A stretch of DNA of 64,000 bases from Aquimarina algicola (lineage in GTDB: Bacteria > Bacteroidota > Bacteroidia > Flavobacteriales > Flavobacteriaceae). The notes beneath the pieces are model-generated. The model had not been told where the DNA came from. It was given only the letters and a program-made list of their open reading frames with translations, and ran no database searches. The DNA lies in assembly GCF_006443095.1 (NCBI RefSeq), contig NZ_VFWZ01000002.1, positions 1,426,001 to 1,490,000 of the forward strand, read 5' to 3'. Made by a program: the position numbers and the translations under genes. Positions 1 to 9,801 of this stretch are shown one piece after another (position 1 is the first letter of the stretch; each line of letters opens with the position of its first letter).

Positions 1-1002
1 AGAACGTACACTAATACGATTACTGATTGCATAGGATACCTGTACTCCATAACTCATGTTTACTTGCCCATCTTTATTCAATCCATCTAGTCGGTTGTCA
101 ATTACAGACTCATTTCCGATAGCATCATAATATACAGGGCCTACACTAGGAGTGATATTCCATTTTTTTGTGTCAGATACTTCTTCTTCAGGATCAATTT
201 CTTCTTCTTTTTCAGCAATAGCGTCAAAAATAGATTTTTTGACAGAGTTCTCTTCTAAAGTGTTTTTTTCATCTGATACATCTTTTTGGGGAGCTGTATG
301 ATCATGTTGAGCAATTTTTTCTGAAGTATCACTACTATTATTTTGGTTATTAGAGTGAGCTAGAGAGGTGTTTTTGTCTTCTGTATTTATTTTTTTGTTT
401 GTGTTATCAGCAATAGTATTTGTTGAGCTAACACCTTTATTTGTATAACTTGTATCTGTTTTTTTTGTTGAAGCGATATAATTCTTCGGTTGTTTTACAT
501 TTTGTTTGTATGAGGCATTCTCAACATCCGAGGCAAGATTTTGTTTTTTAGGATTTGAAATACTTGATTCTCCTTTAGGGTTTTTATTTGAATTTTGGGT
601 AATACTCGAAGATTTAGTATTAGTGATAGGGTCTAAAATATCTTGATGTTTGGACTGATGAGCATCAATGTTTTCTTCTTTCTTTTTAAGAGAATTAGGA
701 TTTGATTCGGTAGTAGATTCTGTTACTTTTTCAGTATTTATTTTGGTACTGTTTGTTTCGGGTTGTGTGATTACAATTTGATTTTTTGGAGTATTGTCAA
801 ATGAAGAATATGATATCCCAAATAATATAGCAATTATAGCAGCTACTCCTGCAGCTCTATACCACCAAATAGGGATAATACGTTTTTTATTTTTGTTTTC
901 TTGTTGGGCTTTAATTTTTTCCCATACCGCTTCTCTAGGAGTAGCTTCAAAATCTTTGAACTTTTCCTGGAACAAACGATCTATATTTTTTTTAGTACTC
1001 AT
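1..1002 (-). CDS. Anti-sigma-like membrane protein with C-terminal outer-membrane beta-barrel start (partial)
   Basis: The reading frame is open from the ATG at 1002 to the window edge, so the C-terminus is missing. Residues 1-45 are charged and cytoplasmic-looking, followed by one membrane segment (about residues 48-65), then a long low-complexity Asn/Ser/Thr/Lys/Glu linker of about 200 residues, and from about residue 275 a stretch resembling the start of an outer-membrane barrel (WNITPSVGPVYYDAIG). Its start overlaps the stop of the ECF sigma gene by ATGA, so the two are translationally coupled. In Bacteroidota such proteins often sit beside ECF sigma factors and are taken as their membrane partners. 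That role is inferred from position; no anti-sigma zinc motif is visible. Confidence 0.7.
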   Translation of the reverse strand, partial: MSTKKNIDRLFQEKFKDFEATPREAVWEKIKAQQENKNKKRIIPIWWYRAAGVAAIIAILFGISYSSFDNTPKNQIVITQPETNSTKINTEKVTESTTESNPNSLKKKEENIDAHQSKHQDILDPITNTKSSSITQNSNKNPKGESSISNPKKQNLASDVENASYKQNVKQPKNYIASTKKTDTSYTNKGVSSTNTIADNTNKKINTEDKNTSLAHSNNQNNSSDTSEKIAQHDHTAPQKDVSDEKNTLEENSVKKSIFDAIAEKEEEIDPEEEVSDTKKWNITPSVGPVYYDAIGNESVIDNRLDGLNKDGQVNMSYGVQVSYAISNRISVRS

Positions 1003-1553
1003 CTTTGTCCTTCGATTGTCCGAAAACGGGGTTCTTCTACTTTAGTTTCTAATTTATCTTTTAAAATATATCTTGCTCTTGCCAGATTAGATTTAGAGGT
1101 TCCTGTAGAGATACTAAGCATCTCTGAAATTTCTTTATGAGAATATCCATCTAAAACATAAAGGTTAAATACCAATCGATATCGATCCGGCAATTGCTGA
1201 ATAAGTTGTAGGAGATGATCCAAGGATACTTCCTCTTCATCAATTTCTACTTCAACTTCTTCAATTTGTTCTTCGTTTATAATTTCAAAAACTTTCTGTT
1301 TTCGATATTTTTGTAAGGCAGTGTTAATGGTGATTCGTTTGATCCATCCCTCAAAAGAACCCTGAAACTTATATTGGTGTATTTTATTAAAAATAGTGAT
1401 AAATGCATCTTGCAATGTATCTTCAGCACTAGAATAATCATTAGAGTATTTTAAGCAAATCGAAAATAATTTGCCACTAAATAGCCTATACAATTGTTCT
1501 TGTGCCTTAGAATTGTTTTGTTTACATTTTTTTATGAGTTGTTCCAGACTCAC
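999..1553 (-). CDS. ECF-type RNA polymerase sigma factor
   Basis: The 184-aa protein has the two-domain sigma-70 ECF layout. Region 2 lies at about residues 10-85 (SAEDTLQDAFITIF, then GWIKRITINTAL) and region 4 at about 112-165 (LPDRYRLVFNLYVLDGYSHK followed by the helix-turn-helix EISEMLSISTGTSKSNLARA). An acidic linker separates them. It overlaps the next gene by ATGA, and a lipoprotein gene lies 15 nt upstream, so all three may form one leftward operon. The family directs transcription of a small regulon, often for envelope stress. The specific regulon cannot be read from the sequence. Confidence 0.92.
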   Translation of the reverse strand: MSLEQLIKKCKQNNSKAQEQLYRLFSGKLFSICLKYSNDYSSAEDTLQDAFITIFNKIHQYKFQGSFEGWIKRITINTALQKYRKQKVFEIINEEQIEEVEVEIDEEEVSLDHLLQLIQQLPDRYRLVFNLYVLDGYSHKEISEMLSISTGTSKSNLARARYILKDKLETKVEEPRFRTIEGQR

Positions 1554-1568
1554 TATTTTTCTTTTAAT

Positions 1569-1997
1569 TTATGATTGAGCGACTACCGGGATTTCTATAA
1601 TCAAGAATTGATTTTCACCCTCTTCATTTCTTCCCTGCCAAAATCTAAATACGTATGACTCTTCTTCTCCCACAAAAAACCTGAATGATGCTTGAGAAAG
1701 CGTCTCATCTTGTAAATTTTCACAATCTTCTCTATCAAGAACTATATGTATAGCTCCTATAGTTCTAATATTTTCAGATCTTGTAAAATCGAAACCTTCA
1801 AAAGAATGACAATTTGTTGGTCTAAAATAAGAGACTTCAATATCATAGGTTTTACCTCTTATAAATTCTTCAGGCAAATCTACTTCTTCTATTTTTACTA
1901 ATTGATAAGAGAAATTAGTGTTGTCATCATCATTAAGGTCACATCCTATACATATTGTCACTATGACAAAAAACAGAACTATTTTTAATCTTTTCAT
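1569..1997 (-). CDS. Hypothetical lipoprotein
   Basis: The 142-aa protein begins with a short basic-hydrophobic signal ending in a lipobox (CIGC, Cys19) followed by Asp/Asn residues. An acidic residue right after the Cys is common in Bacteroidota lipoproteins. The mature part is beta-rich with two Cys in the middle (Cys63 and Cys92) and a third at about residue 46 onward region not needed for the call. No family is recognised. It lies 15 nt upstream of the ECF sigma gene and may be co-transcribed with it, which would suggest an envelope-related role; this is inference from position only. Confidence 0.7.
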   Translation of the reverse strand: MKRLKIVLFFVIVTICIGCDLNDDDNTNFSYQLVKIEEVDLPEEFIRGKTYDIEVSYFRPTNCHSFEGFDFTRSENIRTIGAIHIVLDREDCENLQDETLSQASFRFFVGEEESYVFRFWQGRNEEGENQFLIIEIPVVAQS

Positions 1998-2065
1998 ACC
2001 TCATTAAACATCAGTTAGTGTTAGTAAGATGAAATAATATAGGTATGGTTGCTTTTAAGGTATAA

Positions 2066-2090
2066 AAAAATCCCGTTGCAACGGGATTTT
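2066..2090 (-). terminator. Rho-independent terminator of recA
   Basis: A near-perfect palindrome (AAAATCCCGTTGCAACGGGA plus T run) lies about 32 nt past the recA stop. It is A-rich on one side and T-rich on the other, so it can act in both directions. Confidence 0.85.
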
Positions 2091-2121
2091 GATAGGTATA
2101 ACTTTATAAAAAGGAGTATGA

Positions 2122-3162
2122 TTATCCTTCTTTTGCAATTTTGATTGCTTCTTTGATTTTTTCTTCTAGTTCTTCCATAAGTTCTGGATTATCATTCAGA
2201 AGATTTTTTACAGCATCACGACCTTGTCCTAGTTTTGTATCCTGGTAACTAAACCATGATCCGCTCTTTTTTACAATTTCATAATCAACTCCGATATCTA
2301 TAATTTCGCCTCGTTTAGAAATCCCTTCGCCATACATGATATCAAATTCTGCTGTTCTAAAAGGAGGTGCAACTTTATTTTTTACAATTTTTACACGGGT
2401 TTTATTTCCAATAACCTCACTAGAACTATCTTTAATTTGTGTAGAACGACGAATGTCTAATCTTACAGATGCATAAAATTTAAGCGCGTTACCACCGGTA
2501 GTCGTCTCTGGGTTTCCAAACATTACTCCGATTTTTTCACGTAACTGGTTAATAAATATAACCGTACAATTTGTTTTACTAATAGAGCTAGTTAATTTTC
2601 TTAGTGCCTGAGACATTAAACGGGCATGGAGTCCCATTTTAGAATCTCCCATTTCACCTTCAATTTCACTTTTTGGAGTCAAAGCCGCTACAGAATCTAT
2701 TACAATAATATCAATTGCTCCTGATCTAATAAGATTATCTGCAATTTCTAGCGCTTGTTCTCCATGATCAGGTTGTGATATGATCAGATCATCGATGTTG
2801 ACCCCTAATTTTTCTGCATAAAAACGATCAAAAGCATGTTCTGCATCAATAAATGCTGCAATACCTCCAGCTTTTTGCGCTTGTGCGATTGCATGCAAAG
2901 TAAGTGTTGTTTTACCAGATGATTCCGGGCCATAAATTTCTACAATACGACCTCGGGGATATCCTCCTACACCCAATGCCAGGTCAAGGCCTAATGATCC
3001 GGTAGAGATTACATCAACCTCTTGAACCGAGCTATCGCTCATTTTCATTACCGTTCCTTTTCCGTAGGCTTTATCTAATTTATCTAAGGTTAATTTTAGT
3101 GCTTTTAATTTTGCTTCTTTTTCTGTACTCATTTGCTGATCAAATATATCTGGATTTGACAT
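2122..3162 (-). CDS. recA: Recombinase RecA
   Basis: The 346-aa protein is full length for RecA. It has the Walker A motif GPESSGKTT (about residues 79-87), the DNA-binding loop region around [20 protein letters not shown], and the conserved [20 protein letters not shown] block. It binds single-stranded DNA, drives strand exchange and activates LexA-type self-cleavage in species that have it. It is a single gene with its own terminator and a roughly 420-nt gap upstream. No SOS-box-like palindrome was recognised in the upstream gap. Confidence 0.99.
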   Translation of the reverse strand: MSNPDIFDQQMSTEKEAKLKALKLTLDKLDKAYGKGTVMKMSDSSVQEVDVISTGSLGLDLALGVGGYPRGRIVEIYGPESSGKTTLTLHAIAQAQKAGGIAAFIDAEHAFDRFYAEKLGVNIDDLIISQPDHGEQALEIADNLIRSGAIDIIVIDSVAALTPKSEIEGEMGDSKMGLHARLMSQALRKLTSSISKTNCTVIFINQLREKIGVMFGNPETTTGGNALKFYASVRLDIRRSTQIKDSSSEVIGNKTRVKIVKNKVAPPFRTAEFDIMYGEGISKRGEIIDIGVDYEIVKKSGSWFSYQDTKLGQGRDAVKNLLNDNPELMEELEEKIKEAIKIAKEG

Positions 3163-3361
3163 TTGGTATTAACTTTTTGCTAAAGTACTATTTCTTTTTA
3201 TAGTTATACCATGGATTCTCAAATCGTTATTAACAACAAATTTCAAATTTTTACGCAACCAAACCATTTTTTTTCATCTTTATTAAAAGAGCAAATGATG
3301 AACAAAAATAATTGTCAATAATGAGATTTGTCATCACTATTTTGGCAAACTATTATGGCTA

Positions 3362-3495
3362 TACAGCTACAAAAATTTGTAGTTGTATTTTTGAGGATGG
3401 CTAGCTTCGTTATTAAAAATTTTTGTCAACTGAAATTTTAAATAATAACGAATTAGCCAAAAAACGCCTTAAGACAATTCTTAAGGCGTTTTTTT
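3362..3495 (+). ncRNA. Candidate structured RNA: three successive hairpins ending in a terminator
   Basis: The 424-nt gap between recA and trhO has no credible gene but holds three stem-loops in a row. The first (3362-3387) is 12 bp with a 2-nt loop followed by a T run. The second pairs 3399-3414 with 3444-3458 (about 15 bp with a bulge). The third (3459-3495) is an 11-bp stem (AACGCCTTAAG arm) followed by seven or more T. This could be the 3' end of a small RNA read rightward, or stacked terminators insulating the divergent genes. No matching promoter was clearly found, so the RNA call is weak while the hairpins are plain. Confidence 0.35.
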
Positions 3496-3509
3496 GTCAA
3501 GGATCTTTT

Positions 3510-3541
3510 ATTTGCAGATAAAGAGACTATTTGTACTTTTG
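3510..3541 (+). promoter_or_regulatory. Bacteroidota-type promoter of trhO
   Basis: TTTG at 3510-3513 and TACTTTTG at 3534-3541 match the -33 TTTG and -7 TAnnTTTG elements of Bacteroidota with a spacer of about 20 nt. The trhO start codon follows about 45 nt downstream. Confidence 0.6.
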
Positions 3542-3586
3542 CCGAGAATAAAATTTATTTCTTTTAACTTAAAAAATTAGTATAGC

Positions 3587-4618
3587 ATGCAACTGTACAA
3601 TAAATTAAGTGCAAAAGAGAGAGCAATCCTAATTGACGAAGCGGGAACAGATCGACTTACCCTCTCTTTTTATAAATATGCACACATTGGTAATACAGAG
3701 ATTTTTAGGAACTACCTTTTTATCGGTTGGAATGAGCTAGATGTTTTAGGACGTATCTATGTAGCCAAAGAAGGTATTAACGGTCAATTATCTGTACCTG
3801 CACCAAATTTTGAAGCGTTCAAAACCCATTTGGATAGTATTTCTTTTCTAAAAGATGTTCGCCTTAATATTGCCAGAGAGCAAGATTCAAAATCATTTTT
3901 AAAACTTAAGGTAAAAATCAGACATAAAATTGTGGCAGATGGACTTAATGATGATACATTTGATGTAACAAACAAAGGGACGCATGTTAATGCAAGTCAA
4001 TTTAATGAACTTATAGAAGATCCGAATACAGTACTAGTAGACATGCGAAATCACTATGAAAGTGAAATCGGACATTTTGAAGGGGCTATAACTCCTGATG
4101 TAGATACATTTAGAGATTCACTTGACATCATAGAGCAGGATCTTAAAGATCATAAAGAGGACAAAAATCTGGTGATGTATTGTACAGGAGGGATACGTTG
4201 TGAAAAAGCAAGTGCGTATTATAAGCACAAAGGGTTTAAAAATGTATTTCAGCTAGAAGGGGGGATCATAGAGTATGCAAGACAGATAGAAGAGCAAAAG
4301 CTTGAAAATAAGTTTTTAGGCAAAAACTTTGTTTTTGATCATAGAAGATCCGAACGAATTTCTGATGATGTCATTGCGAATTGTCACCAATGCGGTAAAC
4401 CTTGTGACCATCATGTAAATTGTGCAAATGAAGCTTGTCACCTTTTGTTTATTCAATGCGATGAATGTGCAAGTAAGATGGAGAACTGCTGTTCTACAGA
4501 ATGTATGGAGGTAAATAGATTGCCTTATGAAGAACAAAAAATGCTGAGAAGAGGAAAAAAGAATAGCAACAAAATCTTTAAAAAAGGCCGCTCTGAAGCA
4601 TTAAAATATAAAAAGTGA
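3587..4618 (+). CDS. trhO: tRNA uridine(34) hydroxylase TrhO (rhodanese family)
   Basis: The 343-aa protein has the YceA/TrhO layout: an N-terminal ferredoxin-like domain (about 1-115), a rhodanese domain (about 130-225) with the active-site loop CTGGIRCE, and a C-terminal Cys-rich zinc-like region (CHQCGKPCDHH, then further Cys to about residue 310). The family hydroxylates U34 of tRNA in an oxygen-dependent reaction, giving 5-hydroxyuridine for later modification. The length agrees with the E. coli enzyme (350 aa). It appears to be transcribed alone, with two hairpins behind it. A plain sulfurtransferase is the only realistic alternative. Confidence 0.93.
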   Translation: MQLYNKLSAKERAILIDEAGTDRLTLSFYKYAHIGNTEIFRNYLFIGWNELDVLGRIYVAKEGINGQLSVPAPNFEAFKTHLDSISFLKDVRLNIAREQDSKSFLKLKVKIRHKIVADGLNDDTFDVTNKGTHVNASQFNELIEDPNTVLVDMRNHYESEIGHFEGAITPDVDTFRDSLDIIEQDLKDHKEDKNLVMYCTGGIRCEKASAYYKHKGFKNVFQLEGGIIEYARQIEEQKLENKFLGKNFVFDHRRSERISDDVIANCHQCGKPCDHHVNCANEACHLLFIQCDECASKMENCCSTECMEVNRLPYEEQKMLRRGKKNSNKIFKKGRSEALKYKK

Positions 4619-4630
4619 TTTTTTAAATTT

Positions 4631-4716
4631 TAAAGATACTATTGTCGATAATTTTTTTTATCCCCATTTCATAGTATCTTTAACGTTTAAATATTTTAGA
4701 GATTTAAAAATCTCTT
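4631..4716 (+). terminator. Two hairpins between trhO and ricT
   Basis: TAAAGATACTAT at 4631-4642 pairs perfectly with 4671-4682 (12 bp, loop of 28 nt containing a T run). A second stem (AGAGATTT at 4698-4705 with 4708-4715) follows at once. They probably end the trhO transcript. Confidence 0.5.
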
Positions 4717-4780
4717 ATTATAATATGAACCATGTTTGTTACGTTAAAAACGTAGACAAATTTCAATATATGTAGATAAT

Positions 4781-6073
4781 ATGGGGTGTAGCAGTTGTTC
4801 TTCCGCAAAAGACGGACAACCGAAAGGATGTAAGAATAATGGTACCTGTGGTACAGATGGTTGTAATAAATTAACGGTCTTTGATTGGCTTTCTAATATG
4901 TCTCTTCCTAGCGGGGCAATACCTTTTCATTGTGTAGAGGTGCGTTTTAAAAATGGAAGAAAAAATTTCTATAAAAATACAGGTCTTTCTTTAAGCATAG
5001 GCGATATCGTTGCTACAGAAGCTTCGCCAGGTCATGATGTAGGTATTGTTACATTGACTGGTGAGTTAGTTCGTATCCAGATGAAGAAAAAAAAGGTAGA
5101 ACTGGATGGCGATGAAGTAAAGAAAATTTATAGAAAAGCGACACAAAAAGATATCGATATTTGGCAAAAAGCGCGCGATCGTGAAGAAGAAATGAAAGTT
5201 CGTGCCAGAGAGATCGCTATCAAACTAGAGTTGCAGATGAAAATTTCTGATATCGAGTTTCAAGGCGATGGATCCAAAGCCACTTTTTATTACACAGCAG
5301 AAGAGAGAGTAGATTTTAGACAACTTATCAAAGATTTTGCAAAAGAGTTCAGTACCCGTATAGAGATGCGTCAGGTTGGATTCAGGCAAGAAGCAGCAAG
5401 ACTTGGCGGTATTGGTTCTTGTGGCCGAGAATTATGCTGCTCAACATGGCTTACCGATTTTAGATCAGTCAACACAAGTGCAGCACGATACCAGCAATTG
5501 TCACTTAATCCACAAAAGCTTGCGGGACAATGCGGAAAACTCAAATGTTGCCTCAATTATGAATTAGACGCATATATAGAAGCACTTAATGATTTTCCTA
5601 AGACAGAAGTAAAACTCAAAACTGAGAAAGGAATTGCAGTATGTCAAAAAATAGATATTTTTAAAGGATTGCTTTGGTATGCCTATGAAGGCGAGTGGAT
5701 GAATTGGCATAAAATCTCTGCAGAAGATGTTAATGAAATTATAGCGGCAAATCAAAATAACGAAAAAGTTGCTAGCCTCGAAGACTTTGCCCTAGAATTG
5801 ATTGAAGATAATAAAGCAGATTTTGAAAATGTTGTAGGACAAGATAGCCTAACACGATTTGATCAACCCAAAAGAAGTAAGAGAAAAAGAAATCGTAATA
5901 AAAGAAGAAATAAAAATACTGCTGCAACTACAGAAAAAAACACAACAGCAAGTAAACCTAAAGCAAAAAAAGCAGAAGGAAATACTGCTGCAAAATCAAA
6001 AAACACCAACAAATCAAATAATCAACGCAATAAAAGGCGCAGACCTCGTAATAGGAATAATGATAAAGCTTAG
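4781..6073 (+). CDS. ricT: RicT-like (YaaT/PSP1 domain) iron-sulfur complex subunit
   Basis: The 430-aa protein carries the PSP1 C-terminal domain typical of RicT/YaaT at about residues 45-285. It opens with a Cys-rich stretch (MGCSSCSSAKDG, further Cys at about 17-28) and has two more Cys clusters, GSCGRELCCSTW and GQCGKLKCCLN, which fit iron-sulfur binding. The last 70 residues are Lys/Arg/Asn-rich and look disordered, perhaps RNA- or ribosome-binding. In Bacillus, RicT works with RicA/RicF in RNase Y-dependent RNA processing; the role in Bacteroidota is not settled. gldH starts inside its 3' end, an arrangement that suggests co-expression. Confidence 0.88.
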   Translation: MGCSSCSSAKDGQPKGCKNNGTCGTDGCNKLTVFDWLSNMSLPSGAIPFHCVEVRFKNGRKNFYKNTGLSLSIGDIVATEASPGHDVGIVTLTGELVRIQMKKKKVELDGDEVKKIYRKATQKDIDIWQKARDREEEMKVRAREIAIKLELQMKISDIEFQGDGSKATFYYTAEERVDFRQLIKDFAKEFSTRIEMRQVGFRQEAARLGGIGSCGRELCCSTWLTDFRSVNTSAARYQQLSLNPQKLAGQCGKLKCCLNYELDAYIEALNDFPKTEVKLKTEKGIAVCQKIDIFKGLLWYAYEGEWMNWHKISAEDVNEIIAANQNNEKVASLEDFALELIEDNKADFENVVGQDSLTRFDQPKRSKRKRNRNKRRNKNTAATTEKNTTASKPKAKKAEGNTAAKSKNTNKSNNQRNKRRRPRNRNNDKA

Positions 6074-6560
6074 GTTTCTTATACTAATATGTAGTGTAGC
6101 TCTCATTGCTGTTTCTTGTGACAATACGCAAGTATTTGATCAATATCAATCTGTTTCTGAAACTTGGGAAATAGACGAAAAGATAAGTTTTGTGCTACCA
6201 GAGCTCGATCAAAACCAAGAATACAATCTATTTATTAATATTCGTAATGATAATGAATATAAATACAGTAATTTATATGTAATTGGTGAGATCAAATTTC
6301 CTAATGGCAAAGTAATAGTTGATACTTTAGAATATAGTATGGCGGCACCTAATGGACAGTGGTTAGGACGTGGATTCTCTGATCTAAAAGAAAGTAAACT
6401 TTGGTATAAAGAAAAAGTAAAGTTTATAGAAGAAGGAACCTATACGATTACGCTACAGCATGCTATGCGAAAAAATGGAGAAGTAAATGGAGTGAATAGT
6501 CTTACAGGAATAAGAGATGTTGGATTTAGAATAGAAACTGTAGAACAATCTCTAAATTAA
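6060..6560 (+). CDS. gldH: Gliding motility lipoprotein GldH
   Basis: The 166-aa protein starts at ATG 6060, 14 nt before the ricT stop. A longer in-frame opening exists upstream but only duplicates ricT coding sequence, so I reject it. Residues 1-19 form a lipoprotein signal ending in VSC, followed by DNTQVFDQYQ and a beta-rich body with PNGQWLGRGFSD and IEEGTYTITLQHAMR, matching GldH. GldH is one of the lipoproteins needed for gliding and surface protein handling in Flavobacteria. A weak hairpin (6562-6577) followed by a T run lies just past the stop. Confidence 0.9.
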   Translation: MIKLRFLILICSVALIAVSCDNTQVFDQYQSVSETWEIDEKISFVLPELDQNQEYNLFINIRNDNEYKYSNLYVIGEIKFPNGKVIVDTLEYSMAAPNGQWLGRGFSDLKESKLWYKEKVKFIEEGTYTITLQHAMRKNGEVNGVNSLTGIRDVGFRIETVEQSLN

Positions 6561-6652
6561 TAAAAGGATTACCTTTTGTATAGTTTTTTTGAGTAAAATT
6601 GCAAACACATACCCCTAAACATAAATAATAGATTTTTTAAAACACCTGAAAC

Positions 6653-8995
6653 ATGGCGGCAAAAGCAAAACCAAAATCTACCAGAAAAAAAGCGAAATCT
6701 TCTGGGTCTGGAAACAACACGATAAAGTTTATTAAAGCTTTTTGGATATTATTTGCATCAGGAATTTTCTTTGCTGTTCTATTATTTTTGCTGGCAAGCT
6801 GGGGAGCATTTGGAGAGATGCCAAAATTTGAAGAGTTAGAAAACCCTCAAAACGACCTTGCGACTCAAATCATATCCTCAGATGGGGTGCAGATCGGAAC
6901 ATTTTTTAAAGAAAACAGAACTCCAGTAAATTATGAAGATCTACCACAACATCTTGTAGATGCACTTGTTGCTACAGAAGATGCAAGGTTTTATGAGCAT
7001 TCTGGTATTGATGCCAGAGGAACACTAAGAGCATTTATCTTTTTGGGATCCAAGGGAGGAGCAAGTACAATATCACAGCAGTTAGCAAAACAATTATTTA
7101 CAGGAGGGTCTAAAAATAAATTTGAAAGATACCTTCAAAAAATACAAGAGTGGGTAATTGCTACAAGATTAGAGCGACAGTACACCAAAAAAGAGATTAT
7201 TACCATGTATCTGAATAAGTATGATTTTCTTAATCAGGCAATTGGGATTAGTTCTGCTTCAAGGATTTACTTTGGCAAATACCCAAAAGATCTTGGAGTA
7301 GAAGAAGCTGCTGTTTTGGTAGGAATGCTAAAAAACTCTTCACTTTATAACCCTTTGCGTAGACCAGAAATCGTAAAAAAGAGAAGAGATGTTGTTCTTA
7401 ATCAAATGACAAAGTATGGGTATCTGGGAGAAAAAGAAAGAGATCGATTAAAAGAATTACCTCTTAAGCTAGACTACTCCCCAGAAGGGCATTCTGATGG
7501 TACTGCTACTTATTTTAGAGAATATGTAAGAAGCTGGATGGCCAAATGGGTAAAAGAAAACCCAAAAGGGCTTGATGAAGATGGTGATAAAGAATATTAT
7601 GATATCTATCGAGATGGTTTACAAATTAATGTTACAATAGACTCTAGAATGCAGAAATATGCAGAAGAAGCTACAAAACAGCATATGGCAAATCTTCAAA
7701 AAGAGTTCGATAAGCAAGAAAAAAAGAATAAAAACACACCTTTTAGAAATATCAATAAGTCTGAGATAGAAAGAATTATAAATCGTAGTATCAAAACATC
7801 TGCACGACGAAAAAAGATGTTGAGTGAAGGTAAAAGTGAAAAAGAAATCCTCGAATCTTTTGATGTAAAGACAGAGATGAGAATCTTTAGTTGGAAGGGA
7901 GAAATAGACACAATAATGACACCTAGAGACTCTATATACTACTACAAAAAGTTTCTGAGGTCAGGTCTAATGTCTATGGAGCCACAAACAGGCCATGTAA
8001 AAGCGTGGGTAGGAGGAGTTAATTACAAACACTTTCAATATGATCATGTTTACCAAGGAGCAAGACAAGTAGGTTCAACATTCAAACCATTTGTATACGC
8101 AACAGCAATCGATCAGTTAAAGCTTTCTCCTTGCGATACCTTACCACGTTCTCAAGTTACTATATCGGCAGGTTCTAACGGAGTGGTTGACAAAGATTGG
8201 ACACCAAAAAACAGTGATGGTGAGTATAGCGGATATTTAAACCTTAAGAATGCATTAGCAAAGTCTGTAAACACGGTTACTGCAAGATTGATGGATAGAA
8301 TAGGGCCTGAACCTATTGTACGCCTTGTCAAAAAAATGGGAGTAGAATCCGAAATTCCCGAAGTAGCTTCTATAGCTCTGGGGTCGGTAGATTTAAAACT
8401 TTCTGAAATGGTTGGAGCGTACAGCACATTCGCCAATCAGGGAATCTATACAAAACCGGTAATGATTACCAGTATAGAAGACAAAAACGGAACCGTTTTA
8501 TACCAATTTGTACCCGAAACTCGAGATGTAATCAGTAAAGAAGCTGCATTTGTTACCATTAACCTTATGGAAGGGGTTACGCATTCTGGATCAGGAGTAC
8601 GATTACGTACAGGGCCTTCTTCACGATATGATTATAAAAATGTAGTAACAGGACATCCCTATCGATTTAAAAATCCTATTGCGGGTAAAACCGGTACTAC
8701 TCAAAACCAAAGTGATGGATGGTTCATGGGATTTGTTCCTAACCTTTGTACAGGCGTTTGGGTTGGTGGTGATGATAGAGCAACCCATTTTAGAACAGTA
8801 ACTTTTGGTCAAGGAGCAACTATGGCATTACCGATATGGGCATTATACATGAAAAAATGTTATGCAGACAAATCTTTGAATGTTTCTCAAGATGCTTTCA
8901 AAAAGCCCGAAGACCTATCCATAGAAGTGGATTGTAAAGCCTTTAAAAATAGCGGACAAAATAGCGATGACGGTATTGATGAGTTTAGCTTTTAA
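6653..8995 (+). CDS. Class A penicillin-binding protein (PBP1A-like)
   Basis: The 780-aa protein is bifunctional. It has a Lys/Ser-rich cytoplasmic tail, one membrane anchor (about residues 26-48), a GT51 glycosyltransferase domain (EDARFYEHSGIDARG, GGASTISQQLAKQL), and a transpeptidase domain with SxxK in GSTFKPFVY, SxN in KSVNTVTA and KTG in AGKTGTTQ. It polymerises and cross-links peptidoglycan in the periplasm. Length and motif order are normal for PBP1A. It stands alone 92 nt after gldH. Confidence 0.96.
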   Translation: MAAKAKPKSTRKKAKSSGSGNNTIKFIKAFWILFASGIFFAVLLFLLASWGAFGEMPKFEELENPQNDLATQIISSDGVQIGTFFKENRTPVNYEDLPQHLVDALVATEDARFYEHSGIDARGTLRAFIFLGSKGGASTISQQLAKQLFTGGSKNKFERYLQKIQEWVIATRLERQYTKKEIITMYLNKYDFLNQAIGISSASRIYFGKYPKDLGVEEAAVLVGMLKNSSLYNPLRRPEIVKKRRDVVLNQMTKYGYLGEKERDRLKELPLKLDYSPEGHSDGTATYFREYVRSWMAKWVKENPKGLDEDGDKEYYDIYRDGLQINVTIDSRMQKYAEEATKQHMANLQKEFDKQEKKNKNTPFRNINKSEIERIINRSIKTSARRKKMLSEGKSEKEILESFDVKTEMRIFSWKGEIDTIMTPRDSIYYYKKFLRSGLMSMEPQTGHVKAWVGGVNYKHFQYDHVYQGARQVGSTFKPFVYATAIDQLKLSPCDTLPRSQVTISAGSNGVVDKDWTPKNSDGEYSGYLNLKNALAKSVNTVTARLMDRIGPEPIVRLVKKMGVESEIPEVASIALGSVDLKLSEMVGAYSTFANQGIYTKPVMITSIEDKNGTVLYQFVPETRDVISKEAAFVTINLMEGVTHSGSGVRLRTGPSSRYDYKNVVTGHPYRFKNPIAGKTGTTQNQSDGWFMGFVPNLCTGVWVGGDDRATHFRTVTFGQGATMALPIWALYMKKCYADKSLNVSQDAFKKPEDLSIEVDCKAFKNSGQNSDDGIDEFSF

Positions 8996-9072
8996 AGTAT
9001 TCATAAAAACATCGAATTATAGTTGATATAAAGATGTTTTTAGTACTTTTATTTTGCTAAAATCAAAACAAT

Positions 9073-9774
9073 ATGATCCGTAAAACGGTACCCAATGTTG
9101 CCGAAGCTTTATCAGGAATTAAAGACAATATGACTTTTATGCTTGGTGGGTTTGGCTTATGTGGTATTCCAGAAAATGCCATTGCAGAACTAGTACAATC
9201 AAATATAAAAGGACTCACATGTGTATCGAATAATGCAGGTGTAGATGACTTTGGTCTAGGGTTATTACTTCAGAAAAAACAAATCAAAAAAATGATTTCT
9301 TCTTACGTAGGAGAAAACGATGAGTTCGAAAGACAGATGCTAAGTGGTGAGCTTGAGGTAGAACTGATTCCACAAGGTACTTTGGCAGAGCGTTGTCGTG
9401 CTGCACAAGGTGGTTTTCCTGCTTTTTATACTCCGGCTGGTTATGGTACAGAAGTAGCAGAAGGAAAAGAAACCCGAGAATTTAATGGTAAAATGTATGT
9501 GCTTGAACACGCGTTTAAGGCTGACTTTGCTTTTGTAAAGGCATGGAAAGGAGATGAGGCCGGTAACCTTATTTTTAAAGGTACTGCCAGAAATTTTAAC
9601 CCCTGTATGTGTGGTGCCGCAAAGATTACAGTAGCAGAAGTAGAAGAATTAGTTCCGGCAGGAACACTGGACCCTGATCAAATTCATGTTCCCGGTATTT
9701 TTGTACAACGGATTTTTCAAGGAAATCATTATGAGAAAAGAATAGAACAACGTACAGTTCGAAAAAAACAATAA
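9073..9774 (+). CDS. scoA: 3-oxoacid (succinyl-CoA:acetoacetate) CoA-transferase subunit A
   Basis: The 233-aa protein matches the alpha subunit of family I CoA-transferases: an N-terminal glycine-rich CoA-binding stretch ([14 protein letters not shown]), [12 protein letters not shown], and the C-terminal [16 protein letters not shown]. It forms a heterodimer pair with ScoB to move CoA between succinate and acetoacetate in ketone-body or branched-chain degradation. Its partner scoB lies 788 nt downstream, separated by a peroxiredoxin gene, which is unusual because the two subunits are normally adjacent. Confidence 0.93.
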   Translation: MIRKTVPNVAEALSGIKDNMTFMLGGFGLCGIPENAIAELVQSNIKGLTCVSNNAGVDDFGLGLLLQKKQIKKMISSYVGENDEFERQMLSGELEVELIPQGTLAERCRAAQGGFPAFYTPAGYGTEVAEGKETREFNGKMYVLEHAFKADFAFVKAWKGDEAGNLIFKGTARNFNPCMCGAAKITVAEVEELVPAGTLDPDQIHVPGIFVQRIFQGNHYEKRIEQRTVRKKQ

Positions 9775-9801
9775 TAGTAAGAAATATAAAACACACAAAT
9801 T

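Noticed and set aside
5859..6059. Longer N-terminus for GldH
   Set aside because: This part overlaps ricT in another frame and is Lys/Gln low complexity; the lipoprotein signal starts at 6060.
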